Shown piece after piece: positions 51,249 through 58,895 of a stretch of DNA of 64,000 nucleotides. Position 1 is the first letter of the stretch. The number at the start of each line of letters is the position of its first letter. The stretch is from Anaeromassilibacillus sp001305115 (GTDB lineage: Bacteria > Bacillota > Clostridia > Oscillospirales > Acutalibacteraceae), in NCBI GenBank assembly GCA_042854365.1, contig AP031437.1:682001-746000 (forward strand). Reading direction: 5' to 3'. The notes below the pieces were generated by a model. It made no database searches and had not been told where the DNA came from. It was given only the letters and a program-made list of their open reading frames with translations. The position numbers and the translations under genes were made by a program.

Positions 51249-51674
51249 ATGGCTCAAAAGGTTACGGGCTTGATTAAGCTCCAGATACCGGCTGGCAAAG
51301 CAACGCCGGCGCCGCCTGTTGGACCGGCTCTCGGTCAGCACGGCGTCAACATTATGGCGTTCACAAAGGAATTCAATGAGCGCACAAAGGGAGACGCAGG
51401 ACTGATTATTCCTGTTGTTATCACGGTCTATGCGGACCGTTCGTTTACCTTTATCACAAAGACGCCGCCTGCGGCCGTTCTGATCAAGAAGGCCTGCGGA
51501 ATTGAAACCGCATCGGGCGAGCCGAACAAGAAAAAGGTTGCAAAGATTACCCGTGAGCAGGTCAAGAAGATTGCCGAACAGAAAATGCCCGACCTCAACG
51601 CTGCTACTGTCGAATCTGCTATGAGCATGATCGCTGGCACTGCACGCAGCATGGGCATCGAAGTCGTAGATTGA
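51249..51674 (+). CDS. rplK: 50S ribosomal protein L11
   Basis: This 141-residue protein of the GTPase-associated centre begins MAQKVTGLIKLQIPAGKATP and has PPVGPALGQHGVNIMAFTKEF. The C-terminal rRNA-binding domain contains GSPNKK-type sequence (here GEPNKKKVAKITREQVKKIA) and ends MSMIAGTARSMGIEV. ATG 51249 follows TTTGGAGGTG. Confidence 0.97.
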   Translation: MAQKVTGLIKLQIPAGKATPAPPVGPALGQHGVNIMAFTKEFNERTKGDAGLIIPVVITVYADRSFTFITKTPPAAVLIKKACGIETASGEPNKKKVAKITREQVKKIAEQKMPDLNAATVESAMSMIAGTARSMGIEVVD

Positions 51675-51728
51675 TCACCCGGGTGGGAGGAACAAATCCG
51701 ATTTACCACTCAATAGGGAGGAAAACCA

Positions 51729-52430
51729 ATGAAACACGGTAAAAAATATGTCGACAGCGCAAAGCAGGTCGACCGTTCCAAGTTCTATGATACGAACGAA
51801 GCGTTGGAGCTCTGTGTAAAGACTGCCACCGCAAAGTTCGACGAGACAGTAGAAGTGCACGTCAAGCTGGGCGTTGACAGCCGTCATGCGGACCAGCAGG
51901 TTCGTGGCGCTATCGTTTTGCCGAACGGCACTGGTAAAAAAGTTCGCGTTTTGGCAATCTGCAAGGGCGACGCTGCAAAAGACGCAGAAGCGGCTGGTGC
52001 AGAGTTTGTTGGCGCAGAAGAGATGGTTCAAAAGATCCAGAGCGAGAACTGGATGGACTTTGACGTGCTGATCACGACTCCGGATATGATGGGTCTGGTT
52101 GGCCGCCTCGGTAAGATCCTCGGTCCCCGCGGTTTGATGCCAAACCCGAAGGCTGGTACCGTTACGCGTGAGATCGGTAAAGCAATCGCAGATGCAAAGG
52201 CTGGTAAGATTGAATACCGTCTTGACAAGACCAACATCATTCACTGCGTCATTGGTAAGGTTTCCTTCGGCGCACAGAAGCTGGAAGAGAACTTCGATGC
52301 GCTCATTGGCGCAATCATTAAGGCGAAGCCGGCTGCTGCTAAGGGTCAGTATATCCGTTCCTGCGTGGTCGCTACCACGATGGGCCCGGGTGTCAAAATG
52401 AACCCGAACAAAGTTGGCACTGCTTCTTGA
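51729..52430 (+). CDS. rplA: 50S ribosomal protein L1
   Basis: This 233-residue protein forms the L1 stalk of the large subunit and commonly represses its own mRNA. It begins KHGKKYVDSAKQVDR and has VEVHVKLGVDSRHADQQVRG and the central GKILGPRGLMPNPKAGTV. A C-terminal GQYIRSCVVATTMGPGVKMN is typical. GGAGG precedes the ATG. The -35 box of the next promoter overlaps its stop codon. Confidence 0.97.
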   Translation: MKHGKKYVDSAKQVDRSKFYDTNEALELCVKTATAKFDETVEVHVKLGVDSRHADQQVRGAIVLPNGTGKKVRVLAICKGDAAKDAEAAGAEFVGAEEMVQKIQSENWMDFDVLITTPDMMGLVGRLGKILGPRGLMPNPKAGTVTREIGKAIADAKAGKIEYRLDKTNIIHCVIGKVSFGAQKLEENFDALIGAIIKAKPAAAKGQYIRSCVVATTMGPGVKMNPNKVGTAS

Positions 52431-52455
52431 CAAGGGCTTGTCCCTGTGTTAAGAT
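52427..52455 (+). promoter_or_regulatory. Promoter of rplJL
   Basis: Consensus TTGACA (52427-52432), a 17-bp spacer and TAAGAT (52450-52455). The -35 box contains the rplA stop codon. Confidence 0.65.
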
Positions 52456-52464
52456 AAATACTGC

Positions 52465-52641
52465 TTCCTGTAATATGGAGAGCAGATTCGTTGCTGTTCT
52501 TTATTCAAAGACAGCAGGCGCATTGCGTAATGGGGTTTCCCAGCCTGCCGAGGATAGAGCCGCAGAACATGTTTTGCTGTGTTAAACAGCGTGAGAATGT
52601 GTTTTACGCCCTTCCCGGTTTGGGAAGGGCTTTTTCTTTGC
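52465..52641 (+). promoter_or_regulatory. L10 leader (ribosomal protein autoregulation) with attenuator
   Basis: The ~230-nt leader before rplJ has the position and layout of the known L10 leader, to which the L10-L12 complex binds. It ends in the terminator GCCCTTCCC (52609-52617) / GGGAAGGGC (52621-52630) with five T's. Read-through would therefore be controlled. Confidence 0.75.
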
Positions 52642-52686
52642 TCCGTCCCCATGGGAATGTTATTTTGGTTACGGAGGTGAATCCAT

Positions 52687-53220
52687 TTGCCAAGCGAGAA
52701 GGTATTGGAACAAAAGAAGCAAGTTGTTGCAGAACTTTCTGAGAGCCTGAAGGGCGCTTGTATTGGCGTAATCGTCGACTACAAGGGTATCACTGTCGCA
52801 GAAGACACGAAGCTTCGTAAGCAGCTGCGTGAGACTGGCGAATATAAGGTTGTCAAGAATACGCTGCTGAAGTTGGCCTTGAAGGATGCTGGAATTGAAG
52901 GTCTGGACTCCGTTCTGGAGGGAACGACTGCAATTGCCATCAGCAAGGACGACTACACCGGCAGTGCGAAAGCTCTGTGCGACTTTGCGGATAAGAGTAA
53001 GACGTTTGAAATCAAGGCCGGCTTCGTTGACGGAAAGGTCATCGATGCAGCGGGTGTTAAGAACCTGGCAAAGCTCCCGTCCAAGGAAGTTTTGGTTGCG
53101 CAGGCTCTGTCCGGCTTGAATGCACCGATCACGGGCTTCGTCACCGTGTTGAATGGTACGATGAAGGGCTTGGTTGTTGCGTTGAATGCAATCGCGGAGA
53201 AACAGGCTGCGAATGCATAA
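52687..53220 (+). CDS. rplJ: 50S ribosomal protein L10
   Basis: This 177-residue base of the L7/L12 stalk begins PSEKVLEQKKQVVAELSESL and has GVIVDYKGITVAEDTKLRKQ and the rRNA-binding NTLLKLALKDAG. The C-terminal helix that binds L7/L12 dimers is present. The start is TTG behind a perfect GGAGGTGA. It is followed by rplL after 72 bases. Confidence 0.96.
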   Translation: MPSEKVLEQKKQVVAELSESLKGACIGVIVDYKGITVAEDTKLRKQLRETGEYKVVKNTLLKLALKDAGIEGLDSVLEGTTAIAISKDDYTGSAKALCDFADKSKTFEIKAGFVDGKVIDAAGVKNLAKLPSKEVLVAQALSGLNAPITGFVTVLNGTMKGLVVALNAIAEKQAANA

Positions 53221-53292
53221 TTGTTTTTATTGGTCCAGCGCCATGTGGGCGTAAACAAATGATTATGAATAAAAAATAGTGGAGGTATTATC

Positions 53293-53670
53293 ATGTCTGA
53301 TAAAGTTGTTAAGCTGATCGAAGATGTTAAGGCACTCACCGTTTTGGAGCTCTCCGAGCTCGTTAAGGCTCTCGAAGAGGAGTTCGGCGTTTCCGCTGCT
53401 GCTCCGGTTGCTGTTGCTGCTGCTCCGGTTGCTGGCGCTGCTCCGGCTGCTGAAGAGAAGACCGAGTTTGACGTCGTGCTGAAGAGCGCTGGCGGCAACA
53501 AGATCGCTGTCATTAAGGTTGTCCGTGAGATCACTGGCTTGGGCCTGAAGGAAGCTAAGGAAGTTGTTGACAACGCTCCGAAGGCTGTTAAGGAAGGCGT
53601 TTCCAAGGATGACGCTGACGCAATCAGCAAGAAGCTCACCGAGGCTGGCGCAGAAGTCGAAGTTAAGTAA
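53293..53670 (+). CDS. rplL: 50S ribosomal protein L7/L12
   Basis: This 125-residue stalk protein recruits translational GTPases. An N-terminal dimerisation helix (VVKLIEDVKALTVLELSELV) is followed by an Ala/Pro/Val-rich hinge and the C-terminal domain with TEFDVVLKSAGGNKIAVIKVVRE and GLGLKEAKEVVDNAPK. Codon use is highly restricted, as in gapA. A strong terminator follows at once. rpoB, its usual neighbour, is not next to it. Confidence 0.97.
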   Translation: MSDKVVKLIEDVKALTVLELSELVKALEEEFGVSAAAPVAVAAAPVAGAAPAAEEKTEFDVVLKSAGGNKIAVIKVVREITGLGLKEAKEVVDNAPKAVKEGVSKDDADAISKKLTEAGAEVEVK

Positions 53671-53686
53671 TTTAACAAAAGAATGT

Positions 53687-53723
53687 AAAACCGCTTGTGG
53701 AACTTTCCACAGGCGGTTTTTTT
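53687..53723 (+). terminator. Terminator after rplL
   Basis: AAACCGCTTGTGG (53688-53700) pairs with CCACAGGCGGTTT (53708-53720), followed by TTTTTA. Confidence 0.9.
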
Positions 53724-54083
53724 ATTAGTTTCAAAAAATCCTAGTTCTGTCGATGGTAATGCCCCACAAAAAGTTTTTTCTTCGAGTATCAAGTGAACGG
53801 GAGGCAACCAACAGTCTTTCGTAAACGGCAGATTGCGTGCCAACACTTTTAGGCGTGGGCTTGTACCATTGGGGCCTTGTCGCATCTGAAAATCACCTGT
53901 TTTGCTGCTGAGGGCCTATTGTATCAAGTACTGTCAAAAGTATACAATAGAATAAAAAGGTTTTAGCGAAATAAAGACGATAGGCCTTCTTACACCCCTA
54001 TAGGCGAAATTGCCCAACATGTACATACGATTCTTGTCATAGTAAATGCTCCGGGATTTCCCTCCCCATAGTTCTTTATAGAA
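53724..54083 (+). other. Gene-free stretch after the ribosomal-protein genes
   Basis: About 360 bases without a recognisable gene. One inverted repeat stands out: CTATTGTAT (53916-53924) and ATACAATAG (53942-53950), with a 17-base spacer that itself holds TACT/AGTA. No gene starts near it. Confidence 0.45.
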
Positions 54084-54121
54084 AAAGCCGCTCTTTTGCT
54101 GCTTCGCAAAAGAGCGGCTTT
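54084..54121 (-). terminator. Terminator of the zinc-ribbon gene (minus strand)
   Basis: AAAGCCGCTCTTTTGC (54084-54099) pairs with GCAAAAGAGCGGCTTT (54106-54121). On the minus strand it runs into five T's. Confidence 0.85.
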
Positions 54122-54177
54122 GAAAGGTATGTTTGGGTTTCAATCATCTATCTGCTCGACCTACATGATGTAAAAAA

Positions 54178-54660
54178 TTAAAATGCTGTCAGGAAGATGG
54201 CAAAGAAATAGATTACTTCTACAATCAAACCGACGATTGTACCAATCAGGTTACAAACGAACGCATTTTTGAGCTTCTTTTCCTGCCCTTCGGGTGTGAA
54301 CTCATTTTTGGCAGTAAGTGTAAAAACAAGGCCCACAATTCCGAGCGGAAGGCAGCAGCAAATCAAGTTGATGATCGACCAAACCAACAGCACAGTTGGA
54401 TTCGTCTGTATTCCACCACCATTGGGAGATGGCTGGTAAGGCGTATAACCAGGCTGCTGCGGGGGCGCCTGATAACTATCATACCCCTGTGGGGGGACGC
54501 TGTTATTTGGTTGCTGTGGGTTGTAAGCCGGTTGTGCATGGAACTCCGCCTGGGTAGCATTATTGGCGCCGTCATTCTGCTCGGTCAAGTTATAAGAGCA
54601 TTCTGGGCAAAATTTTGCACCATCTGGCACATTGCTGCCGCATTTTGGACACGTACTCAT
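54178..54660 (-). CDS. Zinc-ribbon membrane protein with dispanin (CD225)-like C-terminus
   Basis: This 160-residue protein has an N-terminal zinc ribbon: CPKCGSNVPDGAKFCPEC, four Cys in two CxxC pairs. A Pro/Gln/Tyr-rich disordered linker (~30-85) follows, then two membrane segments. NLICCCLPLGIVGLVFTLTA is the first; FVCNLIGTIVGLIVEVIYFF is near the end. The helix-loop-helix pattern with the Cys run is like CD225/dispanin domains. Function is unknown. ATG 54660 follows AGGAGG. It is a single-gene unit with its own terminator. Confidence 0.75.
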   Translation of the reverse strand: MSTCPKCGSNVPDGAKFCPECSYNLTEQNDGANNATQAEFHAQPAYNPQQPNNSVPPQGYDSYQAPPQQPGYTPYQPSPNGGGIQTNPTVLLVWSIINLICCCLPLGIVGLVFTLTAKNEFTPEGQEKKLKNAFVCNLIGTIVGLIVEVIYFFAIFLTAF

Positions 54661-55014
54661 GTTCTTTTCCTCCTGCAATAAATATAATGTTGTTTAAAAT
54701 AATACCTGAATCAAAACTTGTGTACAAAGATTCATCCAATTTAGAACAGGCTCTTCTTCAAAATTCTTAAATTTGGAGAGATAACAAAACCACATTCTTT
54801 CCCAAAAGGGATGTAATCCCCTTTTCTACTGGCAAAAGAGTTTAATCCACGAAATAAAAATCCGATACTTCGTTAGTCCCTTGGCCTTTTATGAAAGACA
54901 GCTTATCCAATACTTATGCTACTTCTGTGAGGGAAATGTGAATTGGATGGGATTTTCCTTTGAATAGCTCAACATACGGTCCTTATTCCGCTCAGTCTCA
55001 GAAAAATCTATCTT
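54661..55014 (+). other. Gene-free stretch between two minus-strand genes
   Basis: About 350 AT-rich bases. A small stem (AAAAGGG...CCCCTTTT, ~54796-54820) may end transcription from the DUF2752 gene. No promoter or gene can be supported. Confidence 0.35.
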
Positions 55015-55422
55015 TCAGGGTGCCAAAAGAGAAAAGGGAAATACCGGAATATTCCGTAAAACCCAAAAGAGAAGGACCAAAAGCATAATACCATTATAAG
55101 CCGATAGGCCTATCTGGAAAAAAGGAAGTGGGTCCTTTCGGAATACAAAGCGAATATATTGCTTAATAAGATAATAAGCGACAAAAGGAAAAGCCAACAG
55201 AAAAAAGGCATTGTAGTGAAGCGCGGCCAAAAAATCTCCATGTACCATTGAAAATAATGCGCGCCCGGCTCCACATCCTGGACAGTAAAACCCCGTCCAT
55301 TGATAAAAAACACAGACAAAAGGACTTCCATATCGATAGAGATAGAACAATCCTCCCAAAGCAAGCAGGGGAGCACCAATTCCTACAAGTATCCGCAACC
55401 AACGGGAACGACTGAATTTCAT
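55015..55422 (-). CDS. DUF2752 membrane protein
   Basis: This 135-residue protein has three membrane segments: LVGIGAPLLALGGLFYLYRY, AFFLLAFPFVAYYLIKQYIR and GIMLLVLLFWVLRNIPVFPF. Between the first two is CPGCGAGRALFSMVHGDFLA with the downstream LHYN, which is the DUF2752 signature. The conserved CxxC suggests metal or redox chemistry, but no function is known. GGGAG lies before the ATG. The zinc-ribbon gene downstream on the same strand may be functionally linked, since both are small Cys-motif membrane proteins, but they are 350 bases apart. Confidence 0.8.
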   Translation of the reverse strand: MKFSRSRWLRILVGIGAPLLALGGLFYLYRYGSPFVCVFYQWTGFYCPGCGAGRALFSMVHGDFLAALHYNAFFLLAFPFVAYYLIKQYIRFVFRKDPLPFFQIGLSAYNGIMLLVLLFWVLRNIPVFPFSLLAP

Positions 55423-55566
55423 AAAGCATGCTCCCTATCAGTCAAGAAATGTTTCTCATTAAATATATCATTTCTGACACAGAATGTCAAATATATCCCA
55501 AACTATTTAGGATTCTATCACAAATATTGGTTATTATAGGGAAAGACGGAAAACAATGGAAAACAG

Positions 55567-56919
55567 TTACATCCGGCGATATTTTTTAACCTTACGAAGA
55601 TTTTTCTTTTTGCGGTTGTAGATCAAAGCGAGGATGAAATAGACCAACAACAGGAAAAGAATGATCCCTGCGATGACAAGGAACCAGGTAGAAGTAAAGA
55701 TCGATTTTACAGTGTCAGCTGAGTGTAAAAGTTCGCTGCGTTCTACGGATTCCGCGGCCACCAGGTCCACCGTGGCGAGATTCTGTCCCGCGTAACTCAG
55801 CGTGGCGGTGCCAATCTTTTGGCCCTTTTTCACTGGCGCCTCAATTTCTTCCGGCACATGTTTGGTCAAGATGATGCTGGAGACGTCTACGCTGTCCGGC
55901 ATGATTGTAGAATAATTTTTTGCAGGGACCAGCAAGATCTTATCTTTATTCCAGGCATACTTGAGGGTGATCTCTCCCACCGCATCCTCACTGTTTAAGA
56001 CATCTTTCATGCTCAGGTTGTTGAATGCCCATTCGTAGAGATTCTTCGAATCAATCATTTCACCCCGTGTGGTGATTTTATTGCCGTTTTCATCCACACT
56101 CGGCGAACCGAGTGCAATGCACAGATAGCTGTAGCCGCCTCTGGTGGCTGTAGAAACCAGGCAGTAACCCGCTTGGTCATGGGAACCGGTTTTGATTCCG
56201 CGCGCGTAGCGGTAATAAAGGTCCGGGTCCAGGTTCGGGTCAATCAAACGGTTTGTCGTGACCAATGTACGCTGCTGGCCGGCCTCAGGGCCGCCTACAG
56301 GGGTATACGTATAACGTGTTTGGTCACAAATATCGGTAAAATGTGGCAGGGACATCGCGTATTTGGTGATGAGGTAGAGATCATGTGCGGTTGTGTAATG
56401 TTCATCATCGTGCAGGCCGTGTGGATTTGTGAAGTGGGTGTCCTGACAACCGAGTTCCTGCGCCTTTTCATTCATCAGTTCCACAAAGGCGTTGGAATCA
56501 CCATTGCCGATATAATCGGCTAATACTAAGGCGGCATCGTTGCCGGAAGGCACCATCATGCAGTTCAGCAGCTGCATAACCGTAAGGACATCGTTTTCTT
56601 TGATGCCAGAGAGAGAGCTGCCCGTTCCCAACAACTGATCGACTACCTCCTTTGTCACCGTGACCTGCGTGTTATCCAGGTCCTGAATCTGCTCGCTGAC
56701 AACAATGAAGGTCATAATTTTTGTGGTAGAAGCTGGTTCCCGCCTGGCCGTTGCGTTCTTTTCATAGACAATCGTATCCGTGTCCAGGTTTACCAACTCA
56801 ATTGCGGCGGAATAGGTTTCAAAATCGATGTTAAAAGTTGCAGCGCCTGCTTGGGCTGCGGGAAGCATACAGCACAGCACCAAAAAGAAACACAGAATAG
56901 GAAAGAGCTTTTTTTTCAT
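55567..56919 (-). CDS. D-alanyl-D-alanine carboxypeptidase (low-molecular-weight PBP, DacF-like)
   Basis: This 450-residue exported enzyme trims the terminal D-Ala from peptidoglycan stems. A signal peptide covers residues ~1-25. The penicillin-binding active site is intact: STTK near residue 64 (catalytic Ser), SGN near 123 and KTGSHDQAGYC near 235. A C-terminal PBP5-type beta domain (PVKKGQKIGTATLSYAGQN) and a membrane helix (WFLVIAGIILFLLLVYFILA) follow. The end is very basic (RKKKNLRKVKKY). The extra membrane helix replaces the amphipathic anchor of E. coli PBP5. DacF-type proteins often serve sporulation. GGAGG precedes the ATG. Confidence 0.92.
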   Translation of the reverse strand: MKKKLFPILCFFLVLCCMLPAAQAGAATFNIDFETYSAAIELVNLDTDTIVYEKNATARREPASTTKIMTFIVVSEQIQDLDNTQVTVTKEVVDQLLGTGSSLSGIKENDVLTVMQLLNCMMVPSGNDAALVLADYIGNGDSNAFVELMNEKAQELGCQDTHFTNPHGLHDDEHYTTAHDLYLITKYAMSLPHFTDICDQTRYTYTPVGGPEAGQQRTLVTTNRLIDPNLDPDLYYRYARGIKTGSHDQAGYCLVSTATRGGYSYLCIALGSPSVDENGNKITTRGEMIDSKNLYEWAFNNLSMKDVLNSEDAVGEITLKYAWNKDKILLVPAKNYSTIMPDSVDVSSIILTKHVPEEIEAPVKKGQKIGTATLSYAGQNLATVDLVAAESVERSELLHSADTVKSIFTSTWFLVIAGIILFLLLVYFILALIYNRKKKNLRKVKKYRRM

Positions 56920-57105
56920 GGAACTTTTGCCTCCAATGTGATATGATTATAAAATATATAGTATGGTCGTTCAGGACAAATTCATCTTGGTATTGCGTTT
57001 CAAATAGCCTAATAAAAAGTATACCAGCTATTGGGCAAAAGATAAAGGCTGATACAAAAATCTTTACAATTAGCCATTCGGCAGTTGACTAAGGAGGGAC
57101 ACTCT

Positions 57106-57768
57106 TTGCTTTATATCACAGGAAATATGCACGGGGAGATGGCGCGCTTTGAGGACTCCCGCTTGCGCAAGCTGAAAAAGGGCGATACGTTGATCGTCTG
57201 TGGAGATTTTGGCTTTCTCTGGGACGGCGGGCCAAAGGAAGAAAAAAATCTCAAAAAGCTTGGAAGTAAAAAATATCAGATTCTGTTTGTGGATGGCACC
57301 CATGAGAATTTCGACTTATTAGACTCATATCCGATTTCAGATTGGAACGGCGGGAAGGTTCAGCAAATCAGCGGGAATCTTTATCATCTGATGCGTGGCC
57401 AGGTGTATACGCTTGAAGGGAAAAAAATCTTTACCTTTGGCGGAGGAGAGAGCACGGAAAAGCAGATGTATATAGACGCCGGTAAGTGGTGGGAACGTGA
57501 GATGCCCAATCTGAGTGAAATGCGCACGGCCGTCGATCAGCTGCGCGCCAATGAATTTCAGGTGGATTACATTCTAACGCATGAGCCGGCGCCGGGCATG
57601 CCAGCACATAAAGTCAATCCCAAGGACAGTACGAATCAGTTGGATGCCTTCTTTGATGAGTTGGTCAAGCGGGTGACCTATGATCGGTGGTTTTTTGGTT
57701 CGCTCCACATCGACCGAAAGATCACTGCAAAAACATACGCTGTCTTTAACGAGGTTGTACCGCTATGA
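57106..57768 (+). CDS. Metallophosphoesterase
   Basis: This 220-residue member of the calcineurin-like phosphoesterase superfamily has the metal-binding motifs modified but recognisable. YITGNMHGEMARF stands where DIHGN is usual, followed by LIVCGDFGFLWD, VDGTHENFDLLDSYP (GNHE-type) and ILTHEPAPG. The last His motif, GHLH in many members, is GSLHID. The first usual Asp-X-His begins with Asn (GNMH). Start TTG 57106 is chosen for AAGGAGG upstream; TTG 57085 is the alternative. It overlaps sbcD by four bases, so it may work with SbcCD. Confidence 0.82.
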   Translation: MLYITGNMHGEMARFEDSRLRKLKKGDTLIVCGDFGFLWDGGPKEEKNLKKLGSKKYQILFVDGTHENFDLLDSYPISDWNGGKVQQISGNLYHLMRGQVYTLEGKKIFTFGGGESTEKQMYIDAGKWWEREMPNLSEMRTAVDQLRANEFQVDYILTHEPAPGMPAHKVNPKDSTNQLDAFFDELVKRVTYDRWFFGSLHIDRKITAKTYAVFNEVVPL

Positions 57769-58895
57769 AAATTTTACATACCTCCGACTGGCATTTGGGG
57801 AAGATGCTGTATGGGCGTTCTCTCTTAGAAGATCAGTCGTACTTTATCAACCGGGTGTTTCTGCCCCTTATGGAGCAGGAACACCCCGATTTGATTCTTC
57901 TGGCAGGGGACGTTTTTGACCGGCAGATTGCGCCCGTAGAGGCAATCCGGTTGTTTGACCATTTTGTGGAGGAGACCCACCGCCTTGGCATTCCGCTGGC
58001 GGCAATCAGCGGCAACCATGATGGGGCCGATCGAATGGCGCTGGGAACGCCTTTGCTGCGTCAAAGCGGGGTGACCATTGCAACCAAGCTGGAAGATGTC
58101 TTTCAACCGCTTTTGCTTCCGGAGAACGTGCATTGTTATCTATTGCCGTATTTTGAGCCCCAACAAGTGCGCCAGCTTTTGGGCAGAGAGGTACGGGGCT
58201 TTCAGGAAGCCTACCGGGCGGTATTGGATCGTGTGCGCGAACAGCTTATCCCCGGGGCGGTCAACCTATTGGTTGCGCACTGTTTTGTGATGGGAGGGGA
58301 GACCTCTGCCTCGGAAAGCCCCACCTTTGTCGGCGGAAGCTCGGAGGTCCATCCGGCATGTTTTGACGGTTTTTCCTATGTAGCATTGGGGCATTTACAC
58401 CGTCCTCAGAAGGCGGGAACGAATGGACGTTATGCAGGGTCCCCGCTCAAGTATTCTTTTGACGAATCCATGCATCGAAAATCCGTTACATTGGTCACTT
58501 TGGAGGATGGACAGGTACAGACGGAATGCATCCCTGTGCAGCCGATGCGTGATTTGCGAACCATCTCCGGGACCATGGAAGAACTTTTGGAACTGGGAAA
58601 GCATACGCCGAGTGAGGACTATCTCTATGTGGAATTGCTGGACGAATCTCCGGTGTACATGCCGATGGACCGGCTGCGCCCCTATTTTCCCAATCTATTG
58701 GGCATTAACTCGCAATGGCTTTCTCGTGTGGGAACTGGAGAAAACGCCGCCCTGCGAGAGCAACTTTTACATCGAAAGACAGACGATACAGCGATCTTTG
58801 AAGCATTTTTACAACAAATATGTGGAGCCGAAGTGGACGCGGCGGATCGAAATTTATTTTTACAGGCGATGCGTGGAGAGGGGGCGGACGTATGA
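57765..58895 (+). CDS. sbcD: Nuclease SbcCD subunit D (Mre11-like)
   Basis: This 376-residue Mn2+-dependent nuclease, with SbcC, cuts hairpins and blocked DNA ends. It opens MKILHTSDWHLGKMLYGRSL, the hallmark of SbcD. LLAGDVFDRQIAP, AISGNHDGADRM, LLVAHCFVMGG and VALGHLHRPQ are the remaining phosphoesterase motifs, all intact. The C-terminal capping domain follows. Its start overlaps the metallophosphoesterase stop and its stop overlaps the sbcC start (both ATGA), making a tightly coupled three-gene unit. Confidence 0.95.
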   Translation: MKILHTSDWHLGKMLYGRSLLEDQSYFINRVFLPLMEQEHPDLILLAGDVFDRQIAPVEAIRLFDHFVEETHRLGIPLAAISGNHDGADRMALGTPLLRQSGVTIATKLEDVFQPLLLPENVHCYLLPYFEPQQVRQLLGREVRGFQEAYRAVLDRVREQLIPGAVNLLVAHCFVMGGETSASESPTFVGGSSEVHPACFDGFSYVALGHLHRPQKAGTNGRYAGSPLKYSFDESMHRKSVTLVTLEDGQVQTECIPVQPMRDLRTISGTMEELLELGKHTPSEDYLYVELLDESPVYMPMDRLRPYFPNLLGINSQWLSRVGTGENAALREQLLHRKTDDTAIFEAFLQQICGAEVDAADRNLFLQAMRGEGADV

